A DNA stretch of 64,000 nt from JALZCH01 sp036387135 (GCA_036387135.1 DASVUH010000062.1:82716-146715), one strand, 5' to 3'. Positions 50,140-59,138 are shown, counted from the stretch's first letter. Notes: generated from the sequence alone by a model not told the origin. A program made the numbers and translations.

Positions 50140-51114
50140 GTGAATTACGAAGCAATCTTATTTGTCTCATTCGGTGCGCCGGAAAAGCCGGAAGAAGTTT
50201 TGCCGTTTTTGCGAAACGTCGTGCGCGGGCGCGGCGTGCCGGACGAACGACTGATGGAAGTCGCCGAAAATTATCAAATGTTCGGCGGGCGCTCGCCTTT
50301 GAACGAGCAAAACAAAGCGATAATCACCGCGCTCGAAAAATCTCTGGCGGAAATCAATTTAAATTTGCCGATTTATTGGGGAAACCGCAACTGGCATCCG
50401 TTTTTGACCGAAGCAATCGGCGAAATGAAACGCGACGGCGTAAAACGCGCGCTGGCTTTTGTCACTTCGGCTTACAGCTCTTATTCGGGCTGCCGGCAAT
50501 ACCGCGAAAATATCGAAGCGGCGAAAAACGAGGCGGAATCAACGGAAATCGAAATCCATAAAATTCGCCCGTTTTATAATCATCCGCTTTTCATCGAAGC
50601 CAACGCCGAAAATCTGAAAAAAAAATTAGACAAACTTGAAAACGCCGAAATCGTTTTCACTGCTCACAGCTTGCCGCTTTCGATGGCAAACGGTTGCGAT
50701 TACGTTAATCAGTTGAAAGAAACCTGCCGACTTGTCGCCGGAAAAGTCGGGCGCGAAGATTGGTGTCTTGCTTTTCAAAGCCGCAGCGGAGCGCCGCACG
50801 TTCCGTGGCTCGAACCTGACATCAACGATTTTCTGCGCGAGCGCAAGCCCGCGTCGGTCGTTGTTCATCCAATCGGTTTTCTCTCGGATCATCAGGAAGT
50901 CGTTTTCGATTTGGACACACAGGCGCGCGAAACAGCCGCAAATTTGGGAATTAATTTCGAGCGTTCGGAAACCGTCGGGACAAATCCGAAATTCATCGAA
51001 ATGATTCGAGAATTGATTTTGGAAAGAATCGAAAACCGTGAACGCAGATTTTCGGGAACGATCGGCGCGAAAGAAGATTTTTGCCCGGTGGATTGCTGCC
51101 TCATTTTAAGATGA
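50140..51114 (+). CDS. hemH: ferrochelatase
   Basis: 324 residues from a GTG at 50140 (VNYEAILFVSFGAPEKPEEV). Catalytic features: FTAHSLPLSMANGCDYVNQL (the catalytic His), WCLAFQSRSGAPHVPWLEPD and VVVHPIGFLSDHQEVVFDLD. It inserts Fe(II) into the porphyrin. The C-terminus CPVDCCLI has three cysteines. Its stop overlaps the ATG of the PPOX gene (ATGA). Soluble. Confidence 0.95.
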   Translation: MNYEAILFVSFGAPEKPEEVLPFLRNVVRGRGVPDERLMEVAENYQMFGGRSPLNEQNKAIITALEKSLAEINLNLPIYWGNRNWHPFLTEAIGEMKRDGVKRALAFVTSAYSSYSGCRQYRENIEAAKNEAESTEIEIHKIRPFYNHPLFIEANAENLKKKLDKLENAEIVFTAHSLPLSMANGCDYVNQLKETCRLVAGKVGREDWCLAFQSRSGAPHVPWLEPDINDFLRERKPASVVVHPIGFLSDHQEVVFDLDTQARETAANLGINFERSETVGTNPKFIEMIRELILERIENRERRFSGTIGAKEDFCPVDCCLILR

Positions 51115-52535
51115 AGAAAATCATAATTATCGGTGGGGGAATTAGCGGTCTTTCAGCAGCTTTTCGTCTTATCGAACTCAAAAAAGAAGGCAAATTCAAC
51201 GGTGATTTTGTTTTGCTCGAAGCCGGAAATCGTTTAGGCGGAATCGTAAAAACGATAAAGCGCGATGGTTTCTTGCTCGAAGCCGGACCGGACGCTTTTT
51301 TGTCGGAAAAACCGGAAGTTTTGGAATTGGCAAAAAAACTCGGAATCGAAAATCAGCTTTTACCGACGAACGATCTGAACCGCCGCAGCTTTTTAGTGCG
51401 CGAAAACAAACTTCGAGCCGTGCCGGAAGGTTTTCATTTAATTGCGCCGGCAAATATTGAAGCGTTTTTTAAATCTGAAATTTTGAGTTTGCGCGGAAAA
51501 GCGCGGCTCGCAAATGAACGTTTTTTGCCGCCCAAATCTCCGAAAGACGACGAATCACTGGCGGATTTCGTTCGACGCAGATTTGGTGAAGAAGCTCTCA
51601 CGCGCATAGCGCAACCGATGATCGGCGGAATTTACACCGCCGATCCCGAAAAACTATCGCTTCGTGCGACGCAGCCGCGTTTTCTCGAACTCGAACGACA
51701 ATTTGGAAGTGTAATTAAAGGGTTGCAGGAAAAATCCAAAATCCAAAATCCAAAATCCAAAATCGGCACGAGCGGCGCGCGTTACAGTTTGTTTTTGTCT
51801 TTTAGAAACGGAATGCAAACTTTGATAGATGCGCTTGAAAAACAAATTCCCGAAAATTCGGTTCGACTTGGAACGAACGCACAAATGTTGAAATTCGACG
51901 AATCTCAACGTCTTTGGAAAATTGAAACCGAACAAGAAACGTTTTCAGCCGAAGCGTTGATTTTGGCTTTGCCTGCACACTTAATTGCCAAATTATTAAA
52001 AAATCAATTCCCCGCTCTTTCAAATGAATTGGCGGAAATCGAACACGCTTCGTCGGCAACCGTAAATCTCGGCTTTCAGCGCGACCAAATCGCGCACGCG
52101 CTTGACGGTTTCGGTTTTGTAGTGCCTTTTGTCGAACGGCGAACTCTGATGGCTTGCACATTTTCGAGCGTTAAATTCGGCGAGCGAGCGCCGGAAAATT
52201 CTGTTTTGCTCCGCGCTTTTGTCGGCGGGGCGCTGCAGCCGGAAATGTTTGATTTGGCGGATGACGAAATGCTTCGCGGCGTTTTGAACGATTTGAGAGA
52301 TTTATTGGGTTTAAAGGGCGAACCGCTTTTCGCGGAAATCGCGCGCTGGCGCAACTCAATGCCGCAATACCAGGTCGGGCATTTGGAAAAAGCCCGAAAA
52401 ATCAAAAAACTTCTCGCAGAAGTCCCGTTTTTGCAGGTTGCGACGACCGCAATTGACGGCGTCGGCTTGCCGGACGCGGCGCGGCACGGCAATCAAGCGG
52501 CGGAAAACCTTCTGGCACTCGAATTGAATAAATAA
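51111..52535 (+). CDS. protoporphyrinogen oxidase (FAD-dependent) with in-frame 7-mer repeat
   Basis: About 474 residues from ATG 51111; an in-frame extension upstream runs through hemH. IIIIGGGISGLSAAFRL is the FAD-binding Rossmann motif, followed by ERFLPPKSPKDDESLADFVR, MIGGIYTADPEKLSLRATQP and the C-terminal DGVGLPDAARHGNQAAENLL, as in HemY/HemG-type oxidases. At nt 51731-51765 five AAAATCC repeats encode KSKIQNPKSKI, a polar insertion in a variable loop. It completes the haem trio. Confidence 0.93.
   Translation: MKKIIIIGGGISGLSAAFRLIELKKEGKFNGDFVLLEAGNRLGGIVKTIKRDGFLLEAGPDAFLSEKPEVLELAKKLGIENQLLPTNDLNRRSFLVRENKLRAVPEGFHLIAPANIEAFFKSEILSLRGKARLANERFLPPKSPKDDESLADFVRRRFGEEALTRIAQPMIGGIYTADPEKLSLRATQPRFLELERQFGSVIKGLQEKSKIQNPKSKIGTSGARYSLFLSFRNGMQTLIDALEKQIPENSVRLGTNAQMLKFDESQRLWKIETEQETFSAEALILALPAHLIAKLLKNQFPALSNELAEIEHASSATVNLGFQRDQIAHALDGFGFVVPFVERRTLMACTFSSVKFGERAPENSVLLRAFVGGALQPEMFDLADDEMLRGVLNDLRDLLGLKGEPLFAEIARWRNSMPQYQVGHLEKARKIKKLLAEVPFLQVATTAIDGVGLPDAARHGNQAAENLLALELNK
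51731..51765 (+). repeat. 7-mer tandem repeat (AAAATCC) inside the PPOX gene
   Basis: Four exact AAAATCC units and a fifth ending in G (35 bp). The frame stays open and yields a Lys/Ser/Ile/Gln/Asn-rich loop. There are no inverted arms here, unlike the intergenic cases. Confidence 0.9.
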
Positions 52536-52593
52536 CTCGAAAAAGCGCGATTTGTATTTTAATCGTGCAAAATTTTAGACAAGGGGAGTTTTT

Positions 52594-53085
52594 ATGCCGA
52601 CACGAGAAGAAAATATCAAAAAGCTCGCAGAATTAGTCGCAGACATTGAATTTGCGATGCTGACTACGCTGCACGAAGACGGCAGCCTGCGCGCTCGTCC
52701 GATGGCTGTGCCGAAAAACGAATTTGACGGCGAGCTGTGGTTTTTTACGAAAAAAGATTCGCCGAAAGTTGACGAGATTGAGCAGGAACATCAAGTTTGC
52801 GTCTCGTTCGCGCGCCCGGACAAACAGCATTACATTTCGATGTCCGGCGCGGCTGTTGTCAGCCGTGACCGCCAAAAAATGGAAGAATTGTGGAATCCGG
52901 CTTACACAGCCTGGTTTCCTGAAGGACTCGACGATCCGCAAATCTGTTTGCTCAACATCAAAATTTCGCAAGCCGAATATTGGGACAGCCCGAACAGCGT
53001 CGTCGTTCATTTAATCGGAATGGCGAAAGCCGCAGTTACCGGCACACCGTTTCATCCGGGCGAAAATGAAAAAGTGAATCTTTAA
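52594..53085 (+). CDS. pyridoxamine 5'-phosphate oxidase-like (general stress protein 26 type)
   Basis: 163 residues, with AAGGGGAG upstream. EFAMLTTLHEDGSLRARPMA, LWFFTKKDSPKVDEIEQEHQ and VCVSFARPDKQHYISMSGAA match the FMN-binding split-barrel family including GSP26. It probably uses FMN, flavin or F420 as cofactor. Substrate unknown. Single gene. Confidence 0.88.
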   Translation: MPTREENIKKLAELVADIEFAMLTTLHEDGSLRARPMAVPKNEFDGELWFFTKKDSPKVDEIEQEHQVCVSFARPDKQHYISMSGAAVVSRDRQKMEELWNPAYTAWFPEGLDDPQICLLNIKISQAEYWDSPNSVVVHLIGMAKAAVTGTPFHPGENEKVNL

Positions 53086-53396
53086 ACAGCCGATAGAATT
53101 ATGTTAATAACCGTTTGGCGGCGCGCCTTAGCAATCTTTCGGGGCAATGCGGTCAAGGCGCGCAGCCAAATAAACTGCCATATAATTTTGTCCGACTATT
53201 TAATCAGAGAAATTCCTATGAAAAATTTCATAGGAATTTCTGCGATAGCCGGAAAGATACGGCAAAGCACCGATAAAATAAACTTTTTGTTTAACTTCCG
53301 AGTTAAAGTAAATGTATAAAAGTTCCATATAAGAGATCTACAATTCAGTAGAATTCAAATCTTAATCGTTATACAGCTCTCACATTTTGGAGGATT
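53086..53396. other. intergenic region with a strong palindrome
   Basis: 311 bp, A+T-rich in its second half. A 72-codon frame from 53101 has no family features and contains the palindrome at 53208; I do not call it. The ribosome-binding site TGGAGG of the next gene lies at its end. Confidence 0.45.
53208..53241. repeat. 16-bp perfect palindrome with 2-nt loop
   Basis: AGAAATTCCTATGAAA (53208-53223) is the exact inverse of TTTCATAGGAATTTCT (53226-53241). No T run follows. The almost loop-less arrangement suggests a cruciform or protein-binding site. Confidence 0.7.
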
Positions 53397-53954
53397 ATGA
53401 AACGACCTGCCTTTTTCGTAATAGATATGCTTAACGATTGTTTCGGTCATGTCGAGCTTGACCGAATCCGCGTAGAATTATGTTCATTCATAAACCAATT
53501 AACAGCTTTCGCCCGTGCTGGCGGCTTCCCCGTAATATGGGTTCGTCAGGAGTTTGAGTCAGATTTAAGCGATGCGTTTTTGGATATGAAACGGGAGAAT
53601 ATCCGAATGTTCATCAAGGATACTCCGGGCGCACGTATTCTCGATGAGTTGGTGCGTGATGATTCGGACATCGAGATAGTCAAAAAGAGATATAGTATGT
53701 TCTACGGGACAGCGTTGGAGTCGCTGCTTCAGGAGCTGGAAGCAGACCCGTTGATTCTTGCCGGCGTGAATACTCACGCTTGCATTCGCACGGCGGCAAT
53801 AGATGCTTATCAAAGAGATTTTCAAGTAATTATAGTCCGTGATTGTGTGGCATCGAAAGACTTGACACACCACGAGATAACTTTAGATTACTTAGATGGC
53901 GGAATTGCCAGCGTGGTGGGGCTTAGCGAACTGGAGAAAACAGTTCGCTGCTGA
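53397..53954 (+). CDS. isochorismatase-like cysteine hydrolase
   Basis: 185 residues. FFVIDMLNDCFG with the catalytic Asp, VKKRYSMFYGTALESLLQEL with the Lys, and LILAGVNTHACIRTAAIDAY with the nucleophilic Cys give the D-K-C triad of the isochorismatase superfamily, which includes nicotinamidases, N-carbamoyl hydrolases and others. The exact substrate is not determined. It stands alone, convergent to ThpR. Confidence 0.88.
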   Translation: MKRPAFFVIDMLNDCFGHVELDRIRVELCSFINQLTAFARAGGFPVIWVRQEFESDLSDAFLDMKRENIRMFIKDTPGARILDELVRDDSDIEIVKKRYSMFYGTALESLLQELEADPLILAGVNTHACIRTAAIDAYQRDFQVIIVRDCVASKDLTHHEITLDYLDGGIASVVGLSELEKTVRC

Positions 53955-53967
53955 ATTCAATGGGCGA

Positions 53968-54022
53968 GAGGGCAAAACACGGACGCTGTATCGTTTGTTA
54001 GCTAGTGTGGCGTTTTGCCCTC
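53968..54022. terminator. long-loop inverted repeat between convergent genes
   Basis: GAGGGCAAAAC (53968-53978) pairs with GTTTTGCCCTC (54012-54022) across 33 nt. Plausible as a shared terminator structure. Confidence 0.4.
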
Positions 54023-54025
54023 GCG

Positions 54026-54601
54026 TCATCTCAAGCGGTCTCCAATCAAATCAATTTTTACAAGCGGCGTATAAATCGAGCCGGTCGGGCGCAAGTCGCT
54101 TTTGTAAACAACGATTTCCGAAACCGGAAAATTCACGGCGGGAAATTCGGTTTGAACATGCAAATCGGTTAAACTTCGCGATTTTTCCGGCTCTTTTAAA
54201 CGCGCAATCGTCAAATGTGGTTTAAAAGCTCGACGCTCTCGCTCAAAACCGATTCGCTCAGTTCCCGTTTCAAGCCGCTTTTGCAACTCGCTCAAATTTT
54301 GAGATTCGTCGTTAACGCCGAGCCACAAAACTCTCGCCGCTCCGCGCGGGGGAAAAGCCCCTGCGCCTTCCAAAACAAGAGAAAACGGTTCAATTTCTTT
54401 TGCCGCGTTTTCAACCGCAGCAATTACCTGCGGTAACTTTTCCGGCAGAATTTCGCCCAAGAATTTTAGCGTCAGATGCAGTTTTTCCGGTTTGTCCCAA
54501 CCGACGCGCAAATCCGAAAATCGCGCCCGCAAAAAGTTGATTCGTTCGGCGACGAGGCGGCGCGCTTCTTCGGAAATATCAACGGCGATAAAAGCTCTCA
54601 T
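54026..54601 (-). CDS. thpR: RNA 2',3'-cyclic phosphodiesterase (ThpR/LigT)
   Basis: About 191 residues from the ATG at 54601, which overlaps the stop of the previous gene (TAATG); the longer frame to 54775 lies inside that gene. MRAFIAVDISEEARRLVAER, the two HxT motifs in LHLTLKFLG and KPHLTIARL, and VLWLGVNDES match 2H phosphoesterases of the ThpR family. It hydrolyses 2',3'-cyclic ends of RNA. Confidence 0.9.
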   Translation of the reverse strand: MRAFIAVDISEEARRLVAERINFLRARFSDLRVGWDKPEKLHLTLKFLGEILPEKLPQVIAAVENAAKEIEPFSLVLEGAGAFPPRGAARVLWLGVNDESQNLSELQKRLETGTERIGFERERRAFKPHLTIARLKEPEKSRSLTDLHVQTEFPAVNFPVSEIVVYKSDLRPTGSIYTPLVKIDLIGDRLR

Positions 54602-56964
54602 TAATTTTGCGGTGAAAGAATCAATTTTTCTTTCGCGGCAGCTTTGACCGCCGCATCGGTGAACGGGAAAACCGGCGTGTTGCCTTTGTACCAGGCGTCG
54701 AGCTGATTTTTCCAATGCGGCGACGCCGGATTTCCGCTTTCGCCGGTGGTGATAACTTGTCTGGTCAAATCCCAATTTCCCGGCGTCGCAATCAAACGCA
54801 TCGAAACTCCCGCGCCGACGTTCGGCACGTCGCGCCCGCCGTTTTGCGGCAGAGCGTCAATCGCAAACTGGCTGCCGATAAGCGGCGCGATTGCGAGCGG
54901 ATGCGGAAAACGGATTTTGTTGGCTTCGCCCAAATTCCATTTCGTGCTGTCCGTTTTCAAACGGTTTGCCAGACTGCTTTGCGCTTCGGTTTCAGCGGCT
55001 TTCAATAAAGCCGCGTAATCGGCGAATTCTTTCGGCAGCCAGCTTTTCGGTTTTTCCGTTATCAAACGGTCGAGCAGCGCGCTTTCCATCAAACCGCGAT
55101 AACTCGAACCGGGCGCGCCGAAGTTTCCGGCAAAAATTTTCTGCCGGAAGAAAAATCGGATTTCATTCGCCACCAGAGCCGCTTTTGAATCGGAGGTTAA
55201 ACGCCCGTCCCAACCCGCCAGCAATTTTAAAGTTTCATCCGAAGCCGCTTTTAAATTGACGATTTCGCGGGCGAAACGCGAGAGCGGAATGCTGAGCGTG
55301 TCGTACTGAACATCGCGGAAATTATCCGGCGTTAATTTCGGATTTGCCGCCAGCAGCTCATAAATTCGCCGCGCGCGGTAAGGCGAATCGTAAGCTCTGA
55401 CAATTTCCTGATGCGGATAAGATTTGCCGACAATTCTTTGATTTGCCGTGACGATGATTCCGTCGGGCGGGTTGTAAAGCTGCGGCAATTCTTCAAACGG
55501 GATTGTTCCCGTCCACGCGCCGTCGTCCGTTGCTCCGTCATAAGGCAGAGAGCCGTCGCCGGTTTTGCGTTTCGGAACTCGTCCGGCGGCGTACCAGCCG
55601 ATGTTTCCGGCGGTGTCGGCAAAAACAAAATTCTGCATCGGACCGCCGTAAAGTTTTAGGGCGTTTTTAAAATCGCTCCAGTTTTTGGCGCGGTTGAGCG
55701 CATTAAACGCCCTTAATTCATCGTTTTTCGGATCGAATGCCGTCCAGCGCAAAGCGTAGCGCTTCCCTGCTTCTTCAAAAAAGACGACGCCGTTTCGCGT
55801 CGTTGTCACGTCGAGAAAAGTGCTTTCGGTTTCCGGCGAAAGCGGATTTTTGCGCACCCTTATTTCTTCGCGGCGCACAATCGGCGTTTCCCAGCCGGTC
55901 GGAGTTTTATATTTTCCGGCGGCGTCGAAAGTTTCGAGGTACAAATCCTGCACGTCGGGTCCGACATTTGTCGCGCCCCAGGCGATTCGGTCGTTGTGTC
56001 CGAGAATCACGCCGGGCGATCCCGGAAGCGCCACTCCGGCGACGCGCAAATCAGGCGCGGAAAGATTGACCAGATACCAAATCGGCGGCTGCGCGGCGCG
56101 AAGATGCGGATCGTTGGCGAGCAGAGGTTTTCCGTCCGCCGTTCGCTTGCCCGAAACCACCCAATTGTTACTCGCCGCCAATTCTTCGGCGTGAAAACCG
56201 ATTCGCGCGAGCGAATTTTCTCGTAACTTTTCTTCTCTCTCTAAAGCGGCAAAAGTCGCAGAGGAGAATTCGGATTTTTGACTTTTGACTTTTGCCTTTT
56301 GACTTACGCTAGCGGCGTCTTTGCCGATGAGCAAAACGTCATCTTTCGTAGTCGGATTTAACAGCCAATCGCGTTTTTCGGCGGGTAAAGACTGCAAAGC
56401 GGCGCGCTGCAAATCTAACTGCCAGGTCGTGCTGAGCGCGTCCGACAGAATTTTACCGATGACGATTGAATTTTCCGGTCGCCATTCGCGCGGGCGATAC
56501 TGCAAAATCCGAAACTCGATTGGCAAAGTCTTGTCGTCGAGCGCAACGATAAAAGCGTTGACGCCGCGCGCGTAATTTTCCAAAACCGAACGTGTTTCCT
56601 GCGGGAGCGCTTTGACGGTTTCTTCCGCAACGCGGGCAATGCCGAATTTTCGCCAGCGCTTGTCTTCTTCGAGAACCGTGTTTCCGAAAATTTCGGCAGA
56701 TTCGCCGCGTCCGACGCGGTTATACAAATCCATCTGCCAAAGTCGGTCTTGCGCCGTAACGTAACCTTGCGCGAAATATAAATCCGCTTCGTTGCGGGCT
56801 TCGATGTACGGAATGCCGCGCTCGTCGCGGCGAACGGTAACTTTATCTTTTAAACCGGAGATTTTTAATTCGGTCGTCGGCACGTTCGGCTCCTGCGCCC
56901 AACAAGCCCAATTTAACGAAAGCGTTAGCAGTAGCGCCAAAAACAAAATAGATTTTTTATGCAT
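54601..56964 (-). CDS. penicillin acylase family protein with in-frame 7-mer repeat
   Basis: About 787 residues from ATG 56964 (MHKKSILFLALLLTLSLNWA), which overlaps the end of the thioredoxin-like gene by 8 bp; a longer frame to 57054 is not used. Signal peptide, then an alpha-subunit-like part (IPYIEARNEADLYFAQGYVT, RLWQMDLYNRVGRGE), and the Ntn-nucleophile serine in AASNNWVVSGKRTADGKPLL, where autocatalytic cleavage would form the beta chain. Four TTTTGAC-type 7-mers near nt 56276-56303 encode a Lys/Ser/Gln-rich insert shortly before the cleavage site. Such acylases hydrolyse acyl-homoserine lactones, beta-lactams or other amides; substrate unknown. Confidence 0.92.
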   Translation of the reverse strand: MHKKSILFLALLLTLSLNWACWAQEPNVPTTELKISGLKDKVTVRRDERGIPYIEARNEADLYFAQGYVTAQDRLWQMDLYNRVGRGESAEIFGNTVLEEDKRWRKFGIARVAEETVKALPQETRSVLENYARGVNAFIVALDDKTLPIEFRILQYRPREWRPENSIVIGKILSDALSTTWQLDLQRAALQSLPAEKRDWLLNPTTKDDVLLIGKDAASVSQKAKVKSQKSEFSSATFAALEREEKLRENSLARIGFHAEELAASNNWVVSGKRTADGKPLLANDPHLRAAQPPIWYLVNLSAPDLRVAGVALPGSPGVILGHNDRIAWGATNVGPDVQDLYLETFDAAGKYKTPTGWETPIVRREEIRVRKNPLSPETESTFLDVTTTRNGVVFFEEAGKRYALRWTAFDPKNDELRAFNALNRAKNWSDFKNALKLYGGPMQNFVFADTAGNIGWYAAGRVPKRKTGDGSLPYDGATDDGAWTGTIPFEELPQLYNPPDGIIVTANQRIVGKSYPHQEIVRAYDSPYRARRIYELLAANPKLTPDNFRDVQYDTLSIPLSRFAREIVNLKAASDETLKLLAGWDGRLTSDSKAALVANEIRFFFRQKIFAGNFGAPGSSYRGLMESALLDRLITEKPKSWLPKEFADYAALLKAAETEAQSSLANRLKTDSTKWNLGEANKIRFPHPLAIAPLIGSQFAIDALPQNGGRDVPNVGAGVSMRLIATPGNWDLTRQVITTGESGNPASPHWKNQLDAWYKGNTPVFPFTDAAVKAAAKEKLILSPQN
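56276..56303 (-). repeat. 7-mer tandem repeat (TTTTGAC) inside the penicillin acylase homologue
   Basis: Four units TTTTGAC, TTTTGAC, TTTTGCC, TTTTGAC. On the coding strand they read GTCAAAA and encode SQKAKVKSQKS without breaking the frame. Confidence 0.9.
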
Positions 56965-57556
56965 TCTTATTCGCCCAATTTTGAATGAGTTTTTCAAATT
57001 CCGCCTGGAGAGATTCGGTATTGTCTTCGATGTACCAGCGGTGGATTTTCTCAATAATTTCGGTTTTTTCCAAACCCTGTTCTTTCAGACTGTAAAACAA
57101 ATCGTAAGCCGCTTGCGGGCGCGAACCCCAAGTGCCGATTTCTTCAAAAGTTTCGGCGTCAAGACAAATCAATTTCGGAATCGCCTGCGCGCCGCCCGTT
57201 AAATATTTGTCCATCAATTCGAGGTTTTCATCGCGCAAAAGATACAGCGTTTTGATGCGGTCGTTTTCACGAGCGATTTTTTCAATCGGCGGAATATTTT
57301 GCGCCGCGTCGCCGCACCAGGCTTCGGTTAAAATCAGCCAAATCCAATTCGCTTTTACGTTCCGGGCGGTTTCAAGCAAAGATCCGTTTAATTCGCTCGT
57401 TTTAAAAAGCCGCCGCATTCTCGCCTGATTTAATTTCGTGTATTGGGCTAATTCCTCGCTTTGATTCGGTCCCGTTGTTTTGCCTTCGGCGACAACCCGG
57501 TCAATCAAGCTGTCGTATTCGTCAAACGTCATCGCTTTTTCGATGTAATTTTGCAT
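56957..57556 (-). CDS. thioredoxin-like protein with a single active-site-like cysteine
   Basis: 199 residues, no signal peptide. LILTEAWCGDAAQNIPPIEK keeps the WC of thioredoxins but lacks the second Cys of CxxC, and the cis-Pro region reads AIPKLICLDAE. It belongs to the thioredoxin_9-like group (bacterial thioredoxin family). The single cysteine argues for binding or monothiol chemistry. It lies between an ALDH and the acylase gene. Confidence 0.85.
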   Translation of the reverse strand: MQNYIEKAMTFDEYDSLIDRVVAEGKTTGPNQSEELAQYTKLNQARMRRLFKTSELNGSLLETARNVKANWIWLILTEAWCGDAAQNIPPIEKIARENDRIKTLYLLRDENLELMDKYLTGGAQAIPKLICLDAETFEEIGTWGSRPQAAYDLFYSLKEQGLEKTEIIEKIHRWYIEDNTESLQAEFEKLIQNWANKNA

Positions 57557-57560
57557 AGTT

Positions 57561-58991
57561 TTATGAATTTACAATAATTATTTTAGTTTCGGTCATTTCC
57601 TCCATCGCATAGCGCACGCCTTCGCGCCCAAAACCGGACGCTTTGACCCCGCCGTAAGGCATATTGTCCACGCGAAACGCGGGCACATCGTTGATTATTA
57701 CTCCGCCGAACTCAAGTTTTTCTCCGGCTTGCCGCGCTCTTTGCAAATCTTTGGTAAAAACTCCGGCTTGAAGCCCATATTTTGTTTGATTCGCCGCGCC
57801 GATTGCGTCCTGAAAATCGGAAAATTTTTCGACCACCGCAACCGGCGCAAATACTTCTTCCGCGACAACTCGCATTTCCGGCTGCGTTCCGGTCAAAACC
57901 GTCGCTTCCAAAAAAGCGCCGTCGCGCTTGCCGCCACATAAAAGTTGCGCCCCGTTGTCAGTCGCTTCTTTAATCCAGCTTTCCGCTCGCCGCGCCGCCG
58001 CTTCGTCAATCATCACCGAAAGCTCGGTTGATTCATCGAGCGGATTTCCTTTTTTAAAATTCATAGCTTTCCGAGCAAATTGATTTGTCCAGCGGTCGAA
58101 AATTTGTTCGTGAATCAAAAAACGCTGCGCTGAAATGCAAACCTGACCGGCATAAACGAACGCGCCCATTACGGAGCGTTCCAATGAAAAATCAAAATCG
58201 GCGGTTTCGTCAACAATCACCGGCGCGTTTCCGCCAAGCTCAAGCGCGACCGCTTTTTTCGCCGCTTTTTCTCTGATTTTCCAGCCGACTTCGGCGCTCC
58301 CGGTAAACGAAATCATCCCAATTCGCTCGTCTTTTAAAACTCCGTCAATTAATTCCACATCCATATTAACGATTTGCAAAGCGGCTGGCGGCAAACCTGA
58401 TTCGAGAAAAACTTCGCCCAGCAAAATCGAAGTCAGCGGCGTTCGCGGACTCGGTTTGATGATAATTGCGTTTTTAGCTGCAAGTGCGGGCGCGACTTTG
58501 TGCGCGACGAGATTGAGCGGAAAATTAAACGGCGTAATTCCAAATATAATTCCGCGCGGCACTCGCTCAGTCCACGCAAAACGATTTTTGCCGAGTGCCT
58601 GCGCGTCAACCGGAACGACTTCGCCTGCGAAAGTTCTGGCTTCGGCGGCAGCCATTTCAAAAGTCCCGATTGAGCGCTCGACTTCGCCGCGCGCCGCCGT
58701 AATCGGTTTCGCCGCTTCCAAAGCGATTGTGCGGGCAAATTCATCGCGCCGCTCTTTGATTCCGGCGGCAATCCGGCTCAAGCCTTCGTAAACTTCAAAT
58801 CTGCCAAGCTCCCGCATTTCCGCAGCCCCACGCGCTGCCGACGCAATCGTTTCTTCGATTTCGTTCTCGCCGGCTTTGCAAACACGCGCCAGCGTTTCTC
58901 CCGAAAAAGGCGAGCGCACTTCAAAATTCTCGCTTGATTCGCGCCAGTTTCCGTTTATCAACAAACGTTTTGTTTCGATTTGTTCGCTCAT
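57561..58991 (-). CDS. NAD(P)-dependent aldehyde dehydrogenase
   Basis: 476 residues. FGITPFNFPLNLVAHKVAPA, then KPSPRTPLTS, the FTGSAEVGW loop, the catalytic Glu in ALELGGNAPVIV, and the Cys in YAGQVCISAQRF are the ALDH landmarks. The order resembles the lactaldehyde/succinic-semialdehyde/non-phosphorylating GAPDH groups; specificity cannot be read out. It is 4 bp upstream of the thioredoxin-like gene, suggesting one transcript with the acylase and thpR. Confidence 0.92.
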   Translation of the reverse strand: MSEQIETKRLLINGNWRESSENFEVRSPFSGETLARVCKAGENEIEETIASAARGAAEMRELGRFEVYEGLSRIAAGIKERRDEFARTIALEAAKPITAARGEVERSIGTFEMAAAEARTFAGEVVPVDAQALGKNRFAWTERVPRGIIFGITPFNFPLNLVAHKVAPALAAKNAIIIKPSPRTPLTSILLGEVFLESGLPPAALQIVNMDVELIDGVLKDERIGMISFTGSAEVGWKIREKAAKKAVALELGGNAPVIVDETADFDFSLERSVMGAFVYAGQVCISAQRFLIHEQIFDRWTNQFARKAMNFKKGNPLDESTELSVMIDEAAARRAESWIKEATDNGAQLLCGGKRDGAFLEATVLTGTQPEMRVVAEEVFAPVAVVEKFSDFQDAIGAANQTKYGLQAGVFTKDLQRARQAGEKLEFGGVIINDVPAFRVDNMPYGGVKASGFGREGVRYAMEEMTETKIIIVNS

Positions 58992-59138
58992 TTCTCCTAC
59001 CTTTCGCGCAGCTTTTTTATATTTTGCCTTATCCCGCGAAATTTGGATATTGCCGGAATCGGCTGATGATTTAACGCTCGATTTTTGTTGTGCTAAACTG
59101 TCCGCGCATAAAATTCCTTCGCCCTTCGATGAAAAGTT

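Noticed and set aside
53101..53319. 72-codon frame upstream of the isochorismatase-like gene
   Set aside because: It runs through the 16-bp palindrome, has no ribosome-binding site and no recognisable domain.
54601..54775. Extended N-terminus for ThpR
   Set aside because: The extra 58 residues lie inside the acylase gene on the same strand and lack family features; ATG 54601 is coupled to the acylase stop.
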